A stretch of DNA of 64,000 bases from Porphyra umbilicalis (Eukaryota; Rhodophyta; Bangiophyceae; Bangiales; Bangiaceae). The notes under the pieces were generated by a model that did not search any database, was not told where the DNA came from, and was given only the letters and a program-made list of their open reading frames with translations. Where the stretch lies: NCBI GenBank assembly GCA_002049455.2, contig KV918775.1, positions 62,001 through 126,000 of the forward strand. Direction: 5' to 3'. Positions 21,735 to 33,987 of this stretch are shown in pieces. Made by a program: the position numbers and the translations under genes. Each line of letters opens with the position of its first letter. Positions within the stretch are counted from its first letter, which is position 1.

Positions 21735-23700
21735 GCCGCCTGCAGCGACGTTGTGCGAACGGGCATTGGCATATCAGATTCGCCACGCTAGGCGGGTGCG
21801 GCTTCCGCTCCATCTTGAGCACCGCTCCCGCACGCCAGTTCCGGGTATGCCGTGGCCCGCTGCTTGCCCACCGCGGGCACGGTAACTGTAGATCGCTGAC
21901 ACGGCTTTTTGCACGGCGCGGGCGGTTGCACCAATGCCCGTCCGCCCGCCAGTGGGCCTGTCGATGGGCGGCAGAGGAACTGCAGCCGCCCGCCCCGGGT
22001 TTGATCCACACCTCTCGCACTCGGAAACGGCACTACGTGTCTCAAAAACTGGTACGATCCCGAAAGCTCTTCTTCTTGAGATAGAACAGGAATGTCGACT
22101 CCATTTATTTGTACAAAAGCGGGTCATTTTGGTAGTGTGCGACGATTGGGTTTCCAGGCTCGCAAGTGTCTTCGCCACACTGCAGTAAGGGCATATTGTA
22201 CTTCGTTCGGATGGTGGCTGTTTTTGCAGTCAATGTGGTGACCGCGTCCGTGCGGTTCTTGCTGGCACGCCCGCAGGTGTTTCCTGCTTCAATGCTCGCA
22301 TAGGTGCACGGTTCCGTCACCATTCTGGGGCTTCGTGGCGTCAACGTTCGGGCGTGCGGCTCCATCGCAAGACGAGGTCGGCGTTTCACGACGCGTCACA
22401 CATTCGTGCACACCACGGACACCACGGCACCACGTCTGCCGTCGAGCGCCGTTGACCCGCAACCACCCATCTACCCCGCCGCCAGCCACCATAACCCCCA
22501 TCCGTCCGCCACGCCGCGGCCGCGGTGGCGGCCGCGGACCGCTCGGCACGCTCACGGGTGTGGGGGCAGCTTGCGGCCCGGGGCGGCGACGGAGCGGGAC
22601 GGTTACCAACCAGCGCCGCGACGGTTGACCACGTGGAGCGGCGGCGCGACAAGCCGAGGGGCATGGACGGCGGCGGCGTCGCAAGGGGTTGGCTGGTGCT
22701 GCGGCGGGGCCCCGCGAGCAGCAGTCCTTGAGGAAAGGGGCAAAAGAAACAGTTTGGTGCGAGAGGACAATTCAGGGCGTTTGAAAGAATTGTATAATTC
22801 GGCGACACCAAAAGCACCAGTCTTTCCAAATGCCACTCTTGTTTTTAAACCACGTCGTGAAGCGTCAACGACGGTGCGCAACTGGACGGGATGCGGCGCC
22901 CCGCGACCTCCTCATCGGCCGCAGTGCTTGGGGAACCATTGCCACGCCGCGTGGATTGGCCAGTCTGGCGACCGCCGCCCGCGCCGCCCGATCCATCGGC
23001 TGGGCGCCGGTGCGGGCGGCGCTGCCCCCCCCGCCACTGGCGCCGGCGGCGCCGCAGCGGCACCCCTCCACCGTGCGCGCGCGGCGCGTCGGCCGCGATC
23101 CGCAACGGCCGCCGCGGGGGTGAACCAACCTCACAGTGCCGCCGCATCGAGCTCCGCCACTGCGTTGCCGCAGCACCGAGTGCCCCCCTTCGGCGCGGGG
23201 GACGGGGGGGTGCGACCACCCCGCCCTGGCAGCGGGGGGGGACGCCCGACGACGCCCCACAAACTTCATGGGCGGCCGCCGCGGCGGCGGCCTCGCGTCC
23301 GCGTCACACGGCAGCCGGCGGCGGCGGTGCCACCCGCCGCCCCGTTGTCAGGGCAGGCGGGGTCCTATTAAATGCCGCCCGCCCGCGGCGGTGTGGCGGT
23401 CACGCGGGCACGTGGCGCGAGGGCCGAGAGACTCTCCCCCCCCCCGCGACCCCTTCCACTCCTCCTCGACGCCGCGCCCCCCGCGTCGGAAAGTCCCGTG
23501 TGCACGCCGTGCCGCCGCCGCCTTCGTCACCGCTCTCATCCATCGTTCCGCCGCCGGTGCGCCCCGTGCCGTCCTGCTCGGGCGTCTCGCGGTCGCAACT
23601 CTCACCCCCTCCCCCCCGCCCCGACTCGCCCGCCCACCGCCACCGCGGCAGCGGTCTTTGGGCGGGCAGACGCCCCCAGCGGCAGACGCCCCCACCCGTC
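21735..23700. other. Stretch upstream of the expansin-like gene, no firm gene
   Basis: Unique sequence with an ordinary-composition minus-strand reading ending YNMPLLQCGEDTCEPGNP near 22,130, possibly an exon. From about 22,430 it is GC-rich with all-frame open readings. Nothing matches a known family. The last few hundred bases probably include the promoter and leader of the expansin-like gene. Confidence 0.3.
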
Positions 23701-23714
23701 GGGCGGCTCACACC

Positions 23715-25566
23715 ATGGAACCTCGCCCGCGGACGGCGGCGGCGGCAGCCGCGGCGCTGCTGGTGGCGCTGGCGGCGACGGCCGCCGCGGGATTGCCCGC
23801 CGCCCACGCGGCGGTCGCCGAGCCGCGGCCGACCCAGCTAGGGTCGCGCGCGCAATTTGGTCACAATGGATACCACGCCGTGACGGGCAAGTCCCCGAAT
23901 ACCCCGGCCGCCCAGGAGGGGGTGTGCAACGCCACCATCCCGCCCTCTTTTACGGCATCTGGGGGGCTCCGGGATGCCACGCTCATGAACTACTACGTGC
24001 AGAAACCGTGGAAGACGCGGGGAGAATGGTAGGTGTGCCTGCGTGTGCGGCGGTCTCGCGACTGGGCTCACCAATAAGGGGAGCTCGGCGCCGCAGCACC
24101 AGCAGCGTTGCGGAGGAGAGGCGTTTGCAATGCGCCCACGACCTGCTTCGGGGGGTGCCGTGCGAGGGTGCTCGGCGCTTGGCATTGACATTGCAGACCA
24201 TCCATTCTGGTTCTGACCTCGTGCTGTGACTCTGCTTGTGTGGCCGTGTACTGCGGTGCTGTTTGGACATGATTGCCCTGGTCTGCGCAGGTTCAACGTG
24301 CACGACTGGAATGCTGCGACAACCAACTGGTATGCGGCCGTCCTTTACCTCATCATGAGCGATCCTGAGCAGTTGTGGACGCTGGCCAGTGTCTTTTCAG
24401 GCGCATGAGAAGGGGCTTCACGTCTCTTTGACACAATGCTAACTCGATGCATTTCTCTTGTACCGTACTTGCTCCCCCCTTCTTCTGCCGCATCTGCATG
24501 CCTGTTATGTACAAACGCCCAGCGTCGGGAAGTCCTCCTCGGCCTGCCTATCCTGTTCGATGGACCTGCCCGTCTTTGCCAAGAAGGGCGGTATTGCCCC
24601 CATTGGCGTGTTCAACGAACTGTGGTGCACGCCCGCGATTGCGGCGACGTGCGGCATGTGCTTTAAGATCAAGGTGCAGCCGGGCTGGGAGTCGGCCCGC
24701 TGCAAGCGCGACGGCTTTTTTGCCCACCCAGAGTGCCCCGGCACGGTGGATGAGGATCACTCCTACGCGGACCACCCGGGGATGGAGTGGGCCTTTAACT
24801 ATGCAGTCTACTACGACGACCCGGACGGCATCCCGTACATCATTGGCATGAATGTTGAGTACGTGGTGGAGGACGGCGCCCGCAGTTGTGTCCACCGAGG
24901 GGTTGCGAGAGCGGCCTTGGGGTGGATGCAGATTGCACAATCTGGGGGCGTTTTCACTGGTGCATTGCTGTTGTGTTGGCGACAACTGCTGACGGGTCTG
25001 GGACTTTTTGTCCTTCCACCATGTGGCTCTGTCTTGTGCGTGTTGGATGACTGTCTCTGCGACGACTCCTTGTGTTCTTGCTCGACAGGTGGTACGACGA
25101 CCGCGCGGTCCCCAACGACCCGGTGACGCTGCGCAGGCTACCGTATGGCATCTCGCTCGGCACCATTTTTTCAGGCTCCCGCTTTTTCGGCGGGTGGCCC
25201 ATCTCCTACCAGGCCATCGCGTGCCCGACCGGCGGCGGCACCCTGCAGTACAACCTGGTCTACTGGCCGACGTACAAGGAGAACTTGTACAACAAGAAGC
25301 TCCAAATCACGGGCTTTGCCAAGCCCCTCTCCGGCGTGGAAGTCCGCTCCGAGACGGACCGGGAGTGGACCGCCATGACGCGCTCGCAGGACGGCTACTG
25401 GGAGCTCTACTTTCAGTGCTTGGACATTGACGAGAAGTGGGAGCTCCGCATCTACTGCGCCAGCGGCCAGAAGCCGGCGATCGAGTACATCCCAAAGCCG
25501 ACCGACCTCTACTGCCGCTACCAGGACCCAGACTGTAAGCCGCACTTTGGGGCGGTCGCCTGCTAG
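23715..25566 (+). CDS. Secreted expansin-like protein (four exons)
   Basis: I read exons 23715-24028, 24291-24329, 24523-24858 and 25089-25566, joined at GT-AG introns, giving 388 residues. An N-terminal hydrophobic Ala/Leu stretch after MEPRPR is a signal peptide. The first domain has GVFNELWCTPAIAATCGMCF, like the double-psi beta-barrel of expansins where a small-residue/FN..CG.C pattern is typical. The C-terminal part (VEVRSETDREWTAMTRSQDG, YWELYFQ) follows the expansin cell-wall-binding domain pattern (V..V..S....W..M.R..G..W). Many paired Cys fit an extracellular protein. Expansins loosen wall polysaccharides without hydrolysis; the red algal substrate would not be the plant one, so function is inferred. 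It converges on the kinase gene, whose stop is 660 bp downstream. It could also belong to a related barwin/RlpA-type family. Confidence 0.7.
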
Positions 25567-25985
25567 CTAGGCCGCCCGCCAGCGCACTCGGCCAGGCCCG
25601 CGGGGTGGCGCGGGTCGGCACACGGCCGACGGGCGCAGCTGGGACGGGACGGCCGCTTGGTCCCCCCCCCGCATTTGTATTCTTTATTTTGGTCGGCTAG
25701 GTGTGCCGCGTGACGTGGAGAGATGAATCGGGTGGCCGGCGCCCGACGCTGCTTTGCGTGGTGCGCGCGTTGGTCATCCCCCTCTTTCGCCCGCGTGGCC
25801 ATGCCACCACACCCCTCGCTTCTTCTTGTCGACGCGTTCGCGTGCCGCTTCGGTGTTGCAGCGCTACAAACGCGCCCCCTTTTTTTGTACCACCAACCGC
25901 TGCCGCCGCCGACTGCGCTGCCAACCGTCGGACCGTGGACGCGCGGGACGCCCACCCGACGCTACCGCCAGTGATGGACCACACG

Positions 25986-26009
25986 GGTGGCCCACCCGGG
26001 TGGGCCACC
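25986..26009. repeat. Perfect 24-bp palindrome
   Basis: The left half GGTGGCCCACCC is followed directly by its exact reverse complement, with no spacer. It lies between two convergent genes (stops at 25566 and 26229), so it could serve transcript ends on both strands or bind a dimeric protein. Confidence 0.9.
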
Positions 26010-26204
26010 GGCGGGAACAGGCCGCTGCCGTTGCCAGGCAAGGACCTTTCTCCCTCGTCCATGGCATGCATCGAGCGCACTGGCGTTCTGCAATACAAGC
26101 CCCCCGACACCCGCCCGGCCTCGCAACCGCGGTGCCCCCGCTGCCGACGCTCACGCTCCTCCCTCTGGGCTCCTCGCTCGCACATCCCCCCCCTTCCCCC
26201 ACCT

Positions 26205-26228
26205 CCCCCCCCCCCCCCCCCCCCCCCC
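26205..26228. repeat. 24-base uninterrupted C run
   Basis: The run directly abuts the kinase stop codon (TGA on the minus strand, 26229-26231), so the transcript would carry 24 G immediately after its stop. Confidence 0.95.
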
Positions 26229-27321
26229 TCATTCTTGAAACGTCAAATTCAAAAACGGGTGCGCCTTGAGCGCCGCCGCACTCGGCCGCTGCCGCGGGTC
26301 CCACACCCAGCAGCACGCCAAAAAGTCGCGCGCCGCCGGGGACAGCTCCGGGGGGATGGGCGGGTGGCGGTCCTGCACCATCCGAAAGAGCGTCTGCATG
26401 GCCGACAGCTCGTGGTAGGGGCGGCGCCCCGTCATCAGCTCGAGCACCGAACACCCGAGCGACCAAATGTCGAGGGAGGTCGTCAGCGGCCGCCGGTTTT
26501 CCACCATCTCGGGCGCAATGTAGTGGGGCGTCCCGTACAGGTGCGCGCCCTGCGTCAGCGTGCGCACGTCGACGGACGTGGAGACGCCAAAGTCGCAAAT
26601 CTTGACGTGCCCCCCCTGGGACACGAGCACGTTGGCGGGCTTGAGGTCCCGGTGCGTGACGCCATTGGCGTGGAGGTACTCGAGGCCGCACAGCACCTGC
26701 CGCGTAATGTCGGCAACGAGGTTTTCGGGAAAGGCCGGGAACTGGGCGAGGTGCTCCGCGAGCGACCACCCGTCCACATACTCGACGACGAGCGACAGGG
26801 TGTGGTACTCGTTGAGGAAGGAGCCCTTGTAGCGCACAATGTTGGGGTGGTCGAGGCCCTGCCAAATGGCCTGCTCCTTGAGCGCCTTGCGGTCGACAGA
26901 GGCGCCCTTGTTGTGAAACTGCTTGATCGCCACGAGCTCCGCCGTCCGCCCGTCGCGCGCGAGGTAGACGGTGCCGTAGCCGCCGCGGCCGAGCACCTGC
27001 CCAATCTCAAACGCCTCCTTGCTCATCGACACGGCGGCGGCGAGCGCCGCCGCCGTCGCCGCCGCGTCGTTGCCCACTTGCACGGCGGCGCCAAGGGGCA
27101 ACGCCGCACCCTCCCCGCCGCCGTCCCCGCCGCCGCCGCCGCCGCCGGGGTGCCGCCCCCGCCCCGGGGGGGGGGGGGGGGGGGCGCCGCGGGCGCCCCC
27201 CCCGCCGCCGGCCCCCCGCGTCGCTGCCGCGCGTCGACCGCCGCGACGCGGTCGGCAACGCCGCCGGCGGCGCCCCCACCGACGGCGCCGCCCGCCGCCG
27301 GCGGCATGCCGGCGGCCGCCC

Positions 27322-27359
<38 letters not shown>

Positions 27360-29722
27360 GCGGCGCGCGAAAAGCTCACCACGCGCCCCGACGGCCGAAA
27401 GTCACACACGCGCGACTTTGGGCGGGCGCCCGCCGCCGCCGCGGCGGCGGGCGGCGGCGGGGGCGGCGGGGGGGCGCACGCCGCCCCCCCCCCGCCCCCG
27501 CCCCCGGCGGCGGCGGCGGCGGCGGCGACCCCGCATGGGCGGGGGCGCCCCACCCCCCCGCCCCCCCGCCGCCGCGGCCGCCGCCGGCGGGCACGACCGG
27601 CGGCGGCACTGCGGCGGCGGCGGGGGACGCCCCCCCCCCCCCCCGCGCCGTTGCGGACGTGGCGGACCACGCCGACGAGCCGCCCGTCGACGGGGGCGGT
27701 TCCCCCCCCCCCCCCCCCCCGCCGGGGCGGCGACCGCCGGGTTGTCCCGGAGCAGACCGACGGACACGCGGGAGAGGCCGTCAATGGTGGAGGGGGAGGC
27801 CATGGCGGCGGCGGGCACCCCACACGCCGCCGCCGACGCGCGGATGGCGGTGCGGAGGTCGTGGAGGGCGGCCGTCGGCCGCCCGGCCGCCGCGTCGCCG
27901 CCCATCCGCACGCCAATGGCGGCGAGGGCGGCGGCGCGCGCGCGGGAGGAGGCGCCCGAGAGGATGATGATGAGCCGCCGCGCCTGCTCCACGAGGGGCG
28001 ACGCGCCGGCCGCCGCCGCCGCCGCCGCTGCCGCCGGGGCGGCGGCGGCGGCAGACGGCGGGTGCGGCGCGCCGGCGGCGGGCGGCGGCGGCCCCGCGTC
28101 GGTGTAGAGCGCCAAGAGGGAGGGCATGGCGGCGGGGGCCCCCCCGGCGGCGGCCCCCCCCCCGGCGCGGCGAGCACCGCCTCGGCGGCGGCCGGCAGCA
28201 AACAACAATTCTGCAACGAGCGCAGCACCTCGAGGGTGGGCATGGGGGGCGGGGGCCACCCCCCCCCCCCCCCCCCGGCACTGGGAGGCGCGCCGCAAGG
28301 GCGGCCACCCCCCCCATCTCGGCGACGGCGGACCGCCCCCCATCCTCCGCCGCCAAGTTGCCGAGCAGCCGCGCCGCCTCGGCGACGCAATCCGCGTCGG
28401 CGGGCCCGCCGAGCACCCGCAGCGCGCCCGTCGGGCCGGCGGCAGCGAGGATGGCGCCGTGCCACCGGGCGTCGAGGGCCACCTCCGCCGCCGCCCACAC
28501 GCAGTGCAGCAGCGCGTCGGCGTCGGTGGTGACGGCGGCGAGGCGGGCGAGGACGTACAAGCCCCCGTGTTTGACGAGGTACACTTGGAAGCGCTTGCCG
28601 TACGAGACGAGCGTCACAAAGGCGGCCGCCGCTTCGGCGGCCGCCGCCTGCGCCGACGCTGCCGCGGCGGCGGTGATGAGGGGGGGGGGGGGGGCCCTTT
28701 GGCCCCCGCCGCCCCCACCGCCGCCGCCGCCCCCGCCGCCCCCCCCGTGCAGCAGACGCGGCCGCGGCGGCGGCGGAGAGCGCCGCCGCCCGCCGCGCCG
28801 CCGCCCGCGCGCCCGTCTTCATCACCCGCAGCAGCGGGGGCACGACCGCGAGGCGCACCGCCGCCGCGGCGGTCGCCTCGGACGCGGCCATGAGGTTGTG
28901 GAGGGCCCGCGTCGCCGCCGCCGCCCCCACCCCGTCGGCGGGGGGGAGGCGCCCGAGGTGGGCCACGAGGGCGGGCAACGCGCCGGCGGCGACCAGGGGG
29001 GGGCCCCCCCGGCCGCCGCCGTCAACTCGACGAGCGCGTCGAGGGCGGCGCCGACGGTCGTGTCGGGGTAGGCCGGGGGGGGGGGGGGTGGGGGGAGGGG
29101 GGGGTGGTCCCCTCGCCCGCCCGCCCCCTCCCCCGACCCCCCCCCCGCCCCACCCGGCGGGGGGCCCCCGAGGAGGCGCAGGAGGAGCGGCACGACGGCA
29201 CACGCGGGGGCGGCGAGCGCCCGCCGCGCCGCGTCGCCGCCGGCGGCGGCGGCGGCAACGGCCGCCAGGGCGCCGTCGAGGCGCGCCGAGCCGCCGCCGC
29301 CGCCGCCGCCGGGAGCCGCCGACGCGGCGGCCACCAACTCGGCCGCCGCCGCCGCCGCCGCCGCGCGGCCGCCGGCCCCATCGGGGGAGCCCGACGCGCC
29401 CGCCGGCGGCGGCGGCGGCGGCGGCACGGCCGCCGGCGCCACGGCCCCCGTCGGCTGCCGCGGCAACGGCGGCGGCGGCGGCGGCGGCGGCCGCGCCGCC
29501 GCCCCCGCACCGGGGGCGGCCCCGTCGACGGCGGCGGCGCCGCGCGCCGCACCCCGCACCGACCGCCGCCGCTCCGCCGAGACGCTCGTGCGGTGGGCGG
29601 CGGGCGGGTGGCGCGCGGCTACCGGGGAGGGGGGGGGGGCGGGGTGGCGGCGGCGGCGGCGGCCGCCGCCGCTGCGGCCTTGCCGCGCCGCCGGCGGGGG
29701 GGTTTGACGCCGCCGCCGCCAC

Positions 29723-29754
<32 letters not shown>

Positions 29755-29853
29755 CCGAGGCCGCCGCCGCCCGTGGCACCTTCACCGCCGTCTGCAGCGG
29801 CGGCGGCGGCGGCGGCGCCGCCGCCAACGGCGCGGCGGAGGCGGCTGCTCTTG

Positions 29854-29884
<31 letters not shown>

Positions 29885-30177
29885 GCCGCCGCCGCCACGG
29901 CGGCGGCGGCGGCGGCAGCGCCGCCCGCCGGCCCCGCGTGTGCATTCTCCTTGCCGCCCCCCCCCCCCCCCCCCAGCCTCGGCGCCGCCGCCGCCGCCGC
30001 CGTCGCCCCAACGCCGAGCGCCGCCGACGAGGCGGCGGCGAGGCGCCCCGAGCCGCCGCCGCCGGCGGCGGCAGAGGCGGCGGGGGGGGGCCACCGCGGC
30101 GCAACGGCGGCGGCGGCGGCGGCGGCTTTGGCGGCCTTGGCCTTCTTGTCGCCGCCAAAGCGGCGGAAGAGGCCCAT
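26229..30177 (-). CDS. Armadillo-repeat protein with C-terminal STE-type protein kinase domain
   Basis: The kinase domain (about 27,010-26,240) has every key motif: GRGGYGTVYLA (ATP loop), VAIK (Lys), HRDLKPANV (catalytic loop), DFG, and GTPHYIAPE. Its IW.LGC and TGRRPYHE resemble Cdc7/Cdc15 and MAP3K-epsilon kinases of the STE group. Upstream at about 28,617-28,330 the translation has armadillo/HEAT-type repeats (AEAARLLGNLAAEDGGRSAV), and again at 28,210-27,770. The probable start is Met at 30177 (MGLFRRFGGDKKAKAAK). Between about 29,900 and 27,100 the frame shifts at many C or G runs, so I give only the span. In plant MAP3K-epsilon the kinase comes first and the repeats second; here the order is reversed. 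It is divergent from CLF1, with a shared 1.15-kb upstream region. Confidence 0.75.
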
Positions 30178-30254
30178 GGCGCGCACCGTCGGCGCGGCGG
30201 GCAGGGGGGGGGGGGGGGGCGCACGTCGGGGGGGGGGGGGTGGACAAAAGAGCA

Positions 30255-30287
<33 letters not shown>

Positions 30288-31327
30288 AAGGGGGGCACAG
30301 GAGGGCACGAGGACGCGCGCTCCGCGCCCGTGGGGGGTGTCGTCGACGCTGCGGGGGGAGGCGCACCCGCGCGGCCGTGCCGTTGCCGCCGTTGCCGCCG
30401 GTGCGCGGGGGGGGGGGGGTGCGCGCGCGCGCCGCACGCGGTGCGCGCCGAGGCGATGCGCGCGCGGCTGCCGACGGGGGCGGCGGCGGGGCGCGCCGCG
30501 TGGTGCGGGGGCCGCCGCGCGTGCGGGTGATGCGCGGCGGCGCCGCGCGGCGGTCGGTGGCGGCGGCGGGGGCGGGGCAGCGGGGGTGCGCCCGCCCGCC
30601 GGGTGCGCCCGTGTCAGCGGCGGCGCGGCCGGGGGGGGGGGGACGTACCGGCGGCGCGGCGGGCGGCGCGGCGGGCGGCGGCGGGGGCGGCGGCGGCGCG
30701 GCGGGTGCGCGCGTCGGACCGGCACGCCGCAGGCGGGGTGGGGCGGGCCCGCCAGCGGGAGGCGACCGCCGTCACCGCCGGGTGATCCCGTGGCGCGACC
30801 GCCGGCGCGCGGCGGGGGCGCGCCGCGCTCGGCGGGGCAATGCCAAACGGCAGGCCGCCGGCGGGCCCGCGGCGGCGGGTCCCGCGGCCGAGGTGGCGGG
30901 GCGGGGGGGCGACCGGGGGGCGGGGTCTGGGCGCGGGCGCGCGCACACGCGTTTGAAACTTGAAACGGTTTGAACGGGGTGCCGCGGATCTCCCGCGCTG
31001 CAAGGAATTCATCTTGTGTATTTAGTACGATGACAGGCCCTGGACCTGGTATTTGTCCACAATGGTGCCGCCCGCTTGCAAGTATTTTCTCAGCGGCGCG
31101 CAAGTATGAAATGGATCATGGCCAAGGCCGCCCCGCTGGCCCCGTCTTGCTCGTGCACGCCCGGCGCGGCGCGCGTCGCCCCCCCCTCTGCCACACGCCC
31201 CTTGGGGTCTCCACCTCTCCCGTCACCACCCCACCCAAACACCTTGTATACCTTTTCACCTCACCTGCTCTGGATTACCCTTTTGTGTCCCTGGTCTGCG
31301 TCTACCCGCCGCCTGGCACCAGACGCC
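30178..31327. other. Divergent intergenic region between kinase gene and CLF1
   Basis: GC-rich sequence with several long G runs (30,200-30,290) next to the kinase start, giving way from about 30,960 to AT-richer sequence before the CLF1 start. It probably contains both promoters. I see no gene of its own. Confidence 0.4.
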
Positions 31328-33987
31328 ATGGCCACCCCCGGCGGCCCGAGCGGCGGCGGCGGCGTGCGCGGGCGCGTCAAGAACAAGTCGGCGGCGCCGC
31401 TCCAAATCACCGCCGAGCAGCTGCTGCGCGAGTCATGGCAGCACCAAGACCAGTCCCACCGGGCCCCCCCCCCCAAGCAGCGCATCGAGTCGGCCGCCGA
31501 GTTGGCCGACTACCGCCAGCGCAAGCGCAAGCGCTACGAAGACTCCATCCGCATGAACCGCTCGTCGCTGCCAACGTGGCTCGGCTACGCCCGCTGGGAG
31601 GATGCGCAGGGGGAGACGGCGCGCTCGCGGTCGATTTTCGAGCGCGCCACCGAGCACCACGGCCGCGTGCCATCCGTGTGGTCGGCGTATGCCGAGATGG
31701 AGGCGGCGGGGGGGCGCGTCAACTCGGCGCGCAACGTGTGGGACCGCGCCACGGGGCTGTTGCCCCGCGTGGACGCGCTGTGGACAAAGTACGCGTGGAT
31801 GGAGGAGATGCTCGGGGAGACGGCGCTCGCGCGATCCGTCTACGAGCGGTGGATGCGGTGGGCGCCGGGCGCCGACGGGTGGGCGGCGTTTGCGCGCTTT
31901 GAGCGCCGCGTCGGCACCCCCGACTCGGTGCGGGGGGTGTATGGTCGGCTCGTCGCCGCCCTCCCCGCCCCCGCCTCGTACCTGTCGTGGGCGGCCGCCG
32001 AGGCGGCGGCGGACGACGTCCCCGCCGCGCGCTCCGTCTATGAGCGCGCCGTCGACGAGCTCCCCGCCGCCGCCCTCGACGGCGGCGGCGTCTATGCCGC
32101 CTTTGGCAAACTCGAAGCCCGGTCGGGGGAAGTCGAGCGCGCCCGCGTCGTCTATGCGCACGCGCTGGGAGAGCTGACCGACGCCGCCGAGCGGGCGGTG
32201 ATTGAGGCGGCGGCGGGGGCGTTGGAAAAGCACCAGGGGGGGGGGGGGGCGGGGGGGAAGCCCGCGTGGAGGAGGCCCTCCTCGCCCGCCGCCGCCGCGC
32301 GTACGCCGAGGCCGTCGGCCGGGAGCCCCGCGACTACTACGCGTGGGCGGATTGGGCGACGATGGAGGAGCAGCACCACGCGCTGCTGTTGTACCGGGCG
32401 GAGCGCCGCGGCCGGCGGGCGGCGGCGGCGCTGCGGGCGCTCGAGGGCGTGCCGGGGGGGGGGGGGGGGGGGGGGAGGACGCGGACGCTGCGGCCAGCGG
32501 CGGTGGCGACGCTGCTGCTGACGGCGGCGCCGCGGGCCCCTCCCCCGCCAACGATCCCGCCGTCGTTGCGCAGCGCGACCGCGTGCGCGACGTGTACGGG
32601 CGGGCGTCGGCGCACCCCCCCCCCCGGGCACGCGCAAGCCCCACTGGCGCACGTACGTGTACGTGCACATTGGGTGGGCGGTGTGGGAGGAGACGGGCGC
32701 CGCCGACGCGGCCGCCGCCGCGACCGTCCTCACCGCCCTCATCCGGCGCCTCCCCCGCAAAGTCACGTTCACCAAACTCTACCGCCTCGCCGCGGGCGTG
32801 CACCTGCGGGCGCGGGCGGTGCCCGCCGCGCGGCGCATCCTCGGCGCCGGCCTCGGGGCGGCGCCGACCAAGGCGTCGCTCTACGCCTACTACATCCGCA
32901 CCGAGTTGCTGCTCGGCAACGTCGGGCGGGGCGCCAAGCTCGCCGACGCCTGGGCCGCGCGCGCCCCGGCGGCGGTCGCCGCCTACACAACGTTTGCCGA
33001 AGTGGAAGCGGCGCTCGGCGACGCGCCGGCGGCGCGGCGGCGGTACGAGGCGGGCGTGACGCAGCCGGCGCTCGACGAGCCCGAACGCCTCTGGGCGGCG
33101 TACATTGGGTTTGAGGTGGCGAGCGGCCCGGGGGGGGGCGCCCGCGCGTGCGCCTTGTACGAGCGCCTACTGTCCCGCACGTCGTCGCCGGCCGTGTGGG
33201 TGGCGTACGCGGAGCTGGCGGCGGGCGTCGCGGCGGCCGAGTGGGGCGCCGCCGCCGATGATGCGGGCGGCGACGGCGTCGGCGACGGTGCCGCGGCGGC
33301 CGCCACGGCGGCCGCCGCCGCGCGCACGCGCGCCGTCTTTCGCCGCGCCGAAGCCGCCCTCCAGCTCGCCATGGCTGACACCCCCACCGGCCGCGACGAC
33401 CGCGCGGCGCTCCTCGGGCGGTGGCTGTCGTGGGAGCGCGACGCGGCGGCCGCCGGCGCCGCAACGGCCGACGATGTGGCGGCGGCGGCGGCGGCGCAGC
33501 CGACGGCGGTGACGCGCAAGCGCGCGGGCGCCGGCGGCGTGTGGGAGCCCTACACCGAGTACGAGTTTGGGGAGGAGCGGCCGGTGGCGCCGAGCGCCAA
33601 ACTCCTCGAGGCGGCGCGCGTGTGGAAGCGCGCCAAACTGGCGGCCGCCGCGGCGGCGGCCGAGGCGGCGGCGGCCGAGGCGGCCGCCGGGGGGGGGCGG
33701 TGGAGGAGGAGGAGGAGGAGGAGGAGGAGGAGGGGGGGGGTGGGGGCGGGGGTCTGCCTTTGGGGGTGGGCCGGGGGGGGGGGGGGGGGGGGGGGGGGCG
33801 CCCCAGAAGGGGGGGTGACGATGGCGGCGCGGCCGACGGGGACGGGGCGGGCACGGCGGCCGCGGGGGGTCGCGGCGGCGGGGACGAGACGGTGTCGGGG
33901 TCTGCGGCATCTGCTCCTTCTAGGGAATCCTCCCCAATGGGTGGGAGTCCGTCGTCTGACAGGGACACAGCGTTACGGGGCTCGTAG
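31328..33987 (+). CDS. CLF1: Pre-mRNA splicing factor Clf1 / Crooked neck-like (HAT repeats)
   Basis: The start is MATPGGPSGGGG. KNKSAAPLQITAEQLLRES and the PPPKQRIESAAELADYRQRK block are the signature N-terminus of Clf1/CRNKL1. Tandem HAT repeats follow (RMNRSSLPTWLGYARWEDAQ; ARNVWDRATGLLPRVDALW; ALARSVYERWMRWAP), continuing to WEPYTEYEFGEERP near 33,560. Clf1 is a scaffold of the Prp19-associated complex in the spliceosome. The reading frame changes at three homopolymers (near 32,240, 32,460 and 32,620) and probably again near 33,700, before an acidic, Ser-rich tail. Flanking repeat motifs are intact on both sides of each run, so these are more likely assembly errors than real defects. No intron is evident. 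RPL12 follows on the same strand. Confidence 0.92.

Noticed and set aside
27019-30963. Long plus-strand Arg/Pro open frames opposite the kinase gene
   Set aside because: Compositional shadows of the ARM-repeat and kinase coding strand; no motif.
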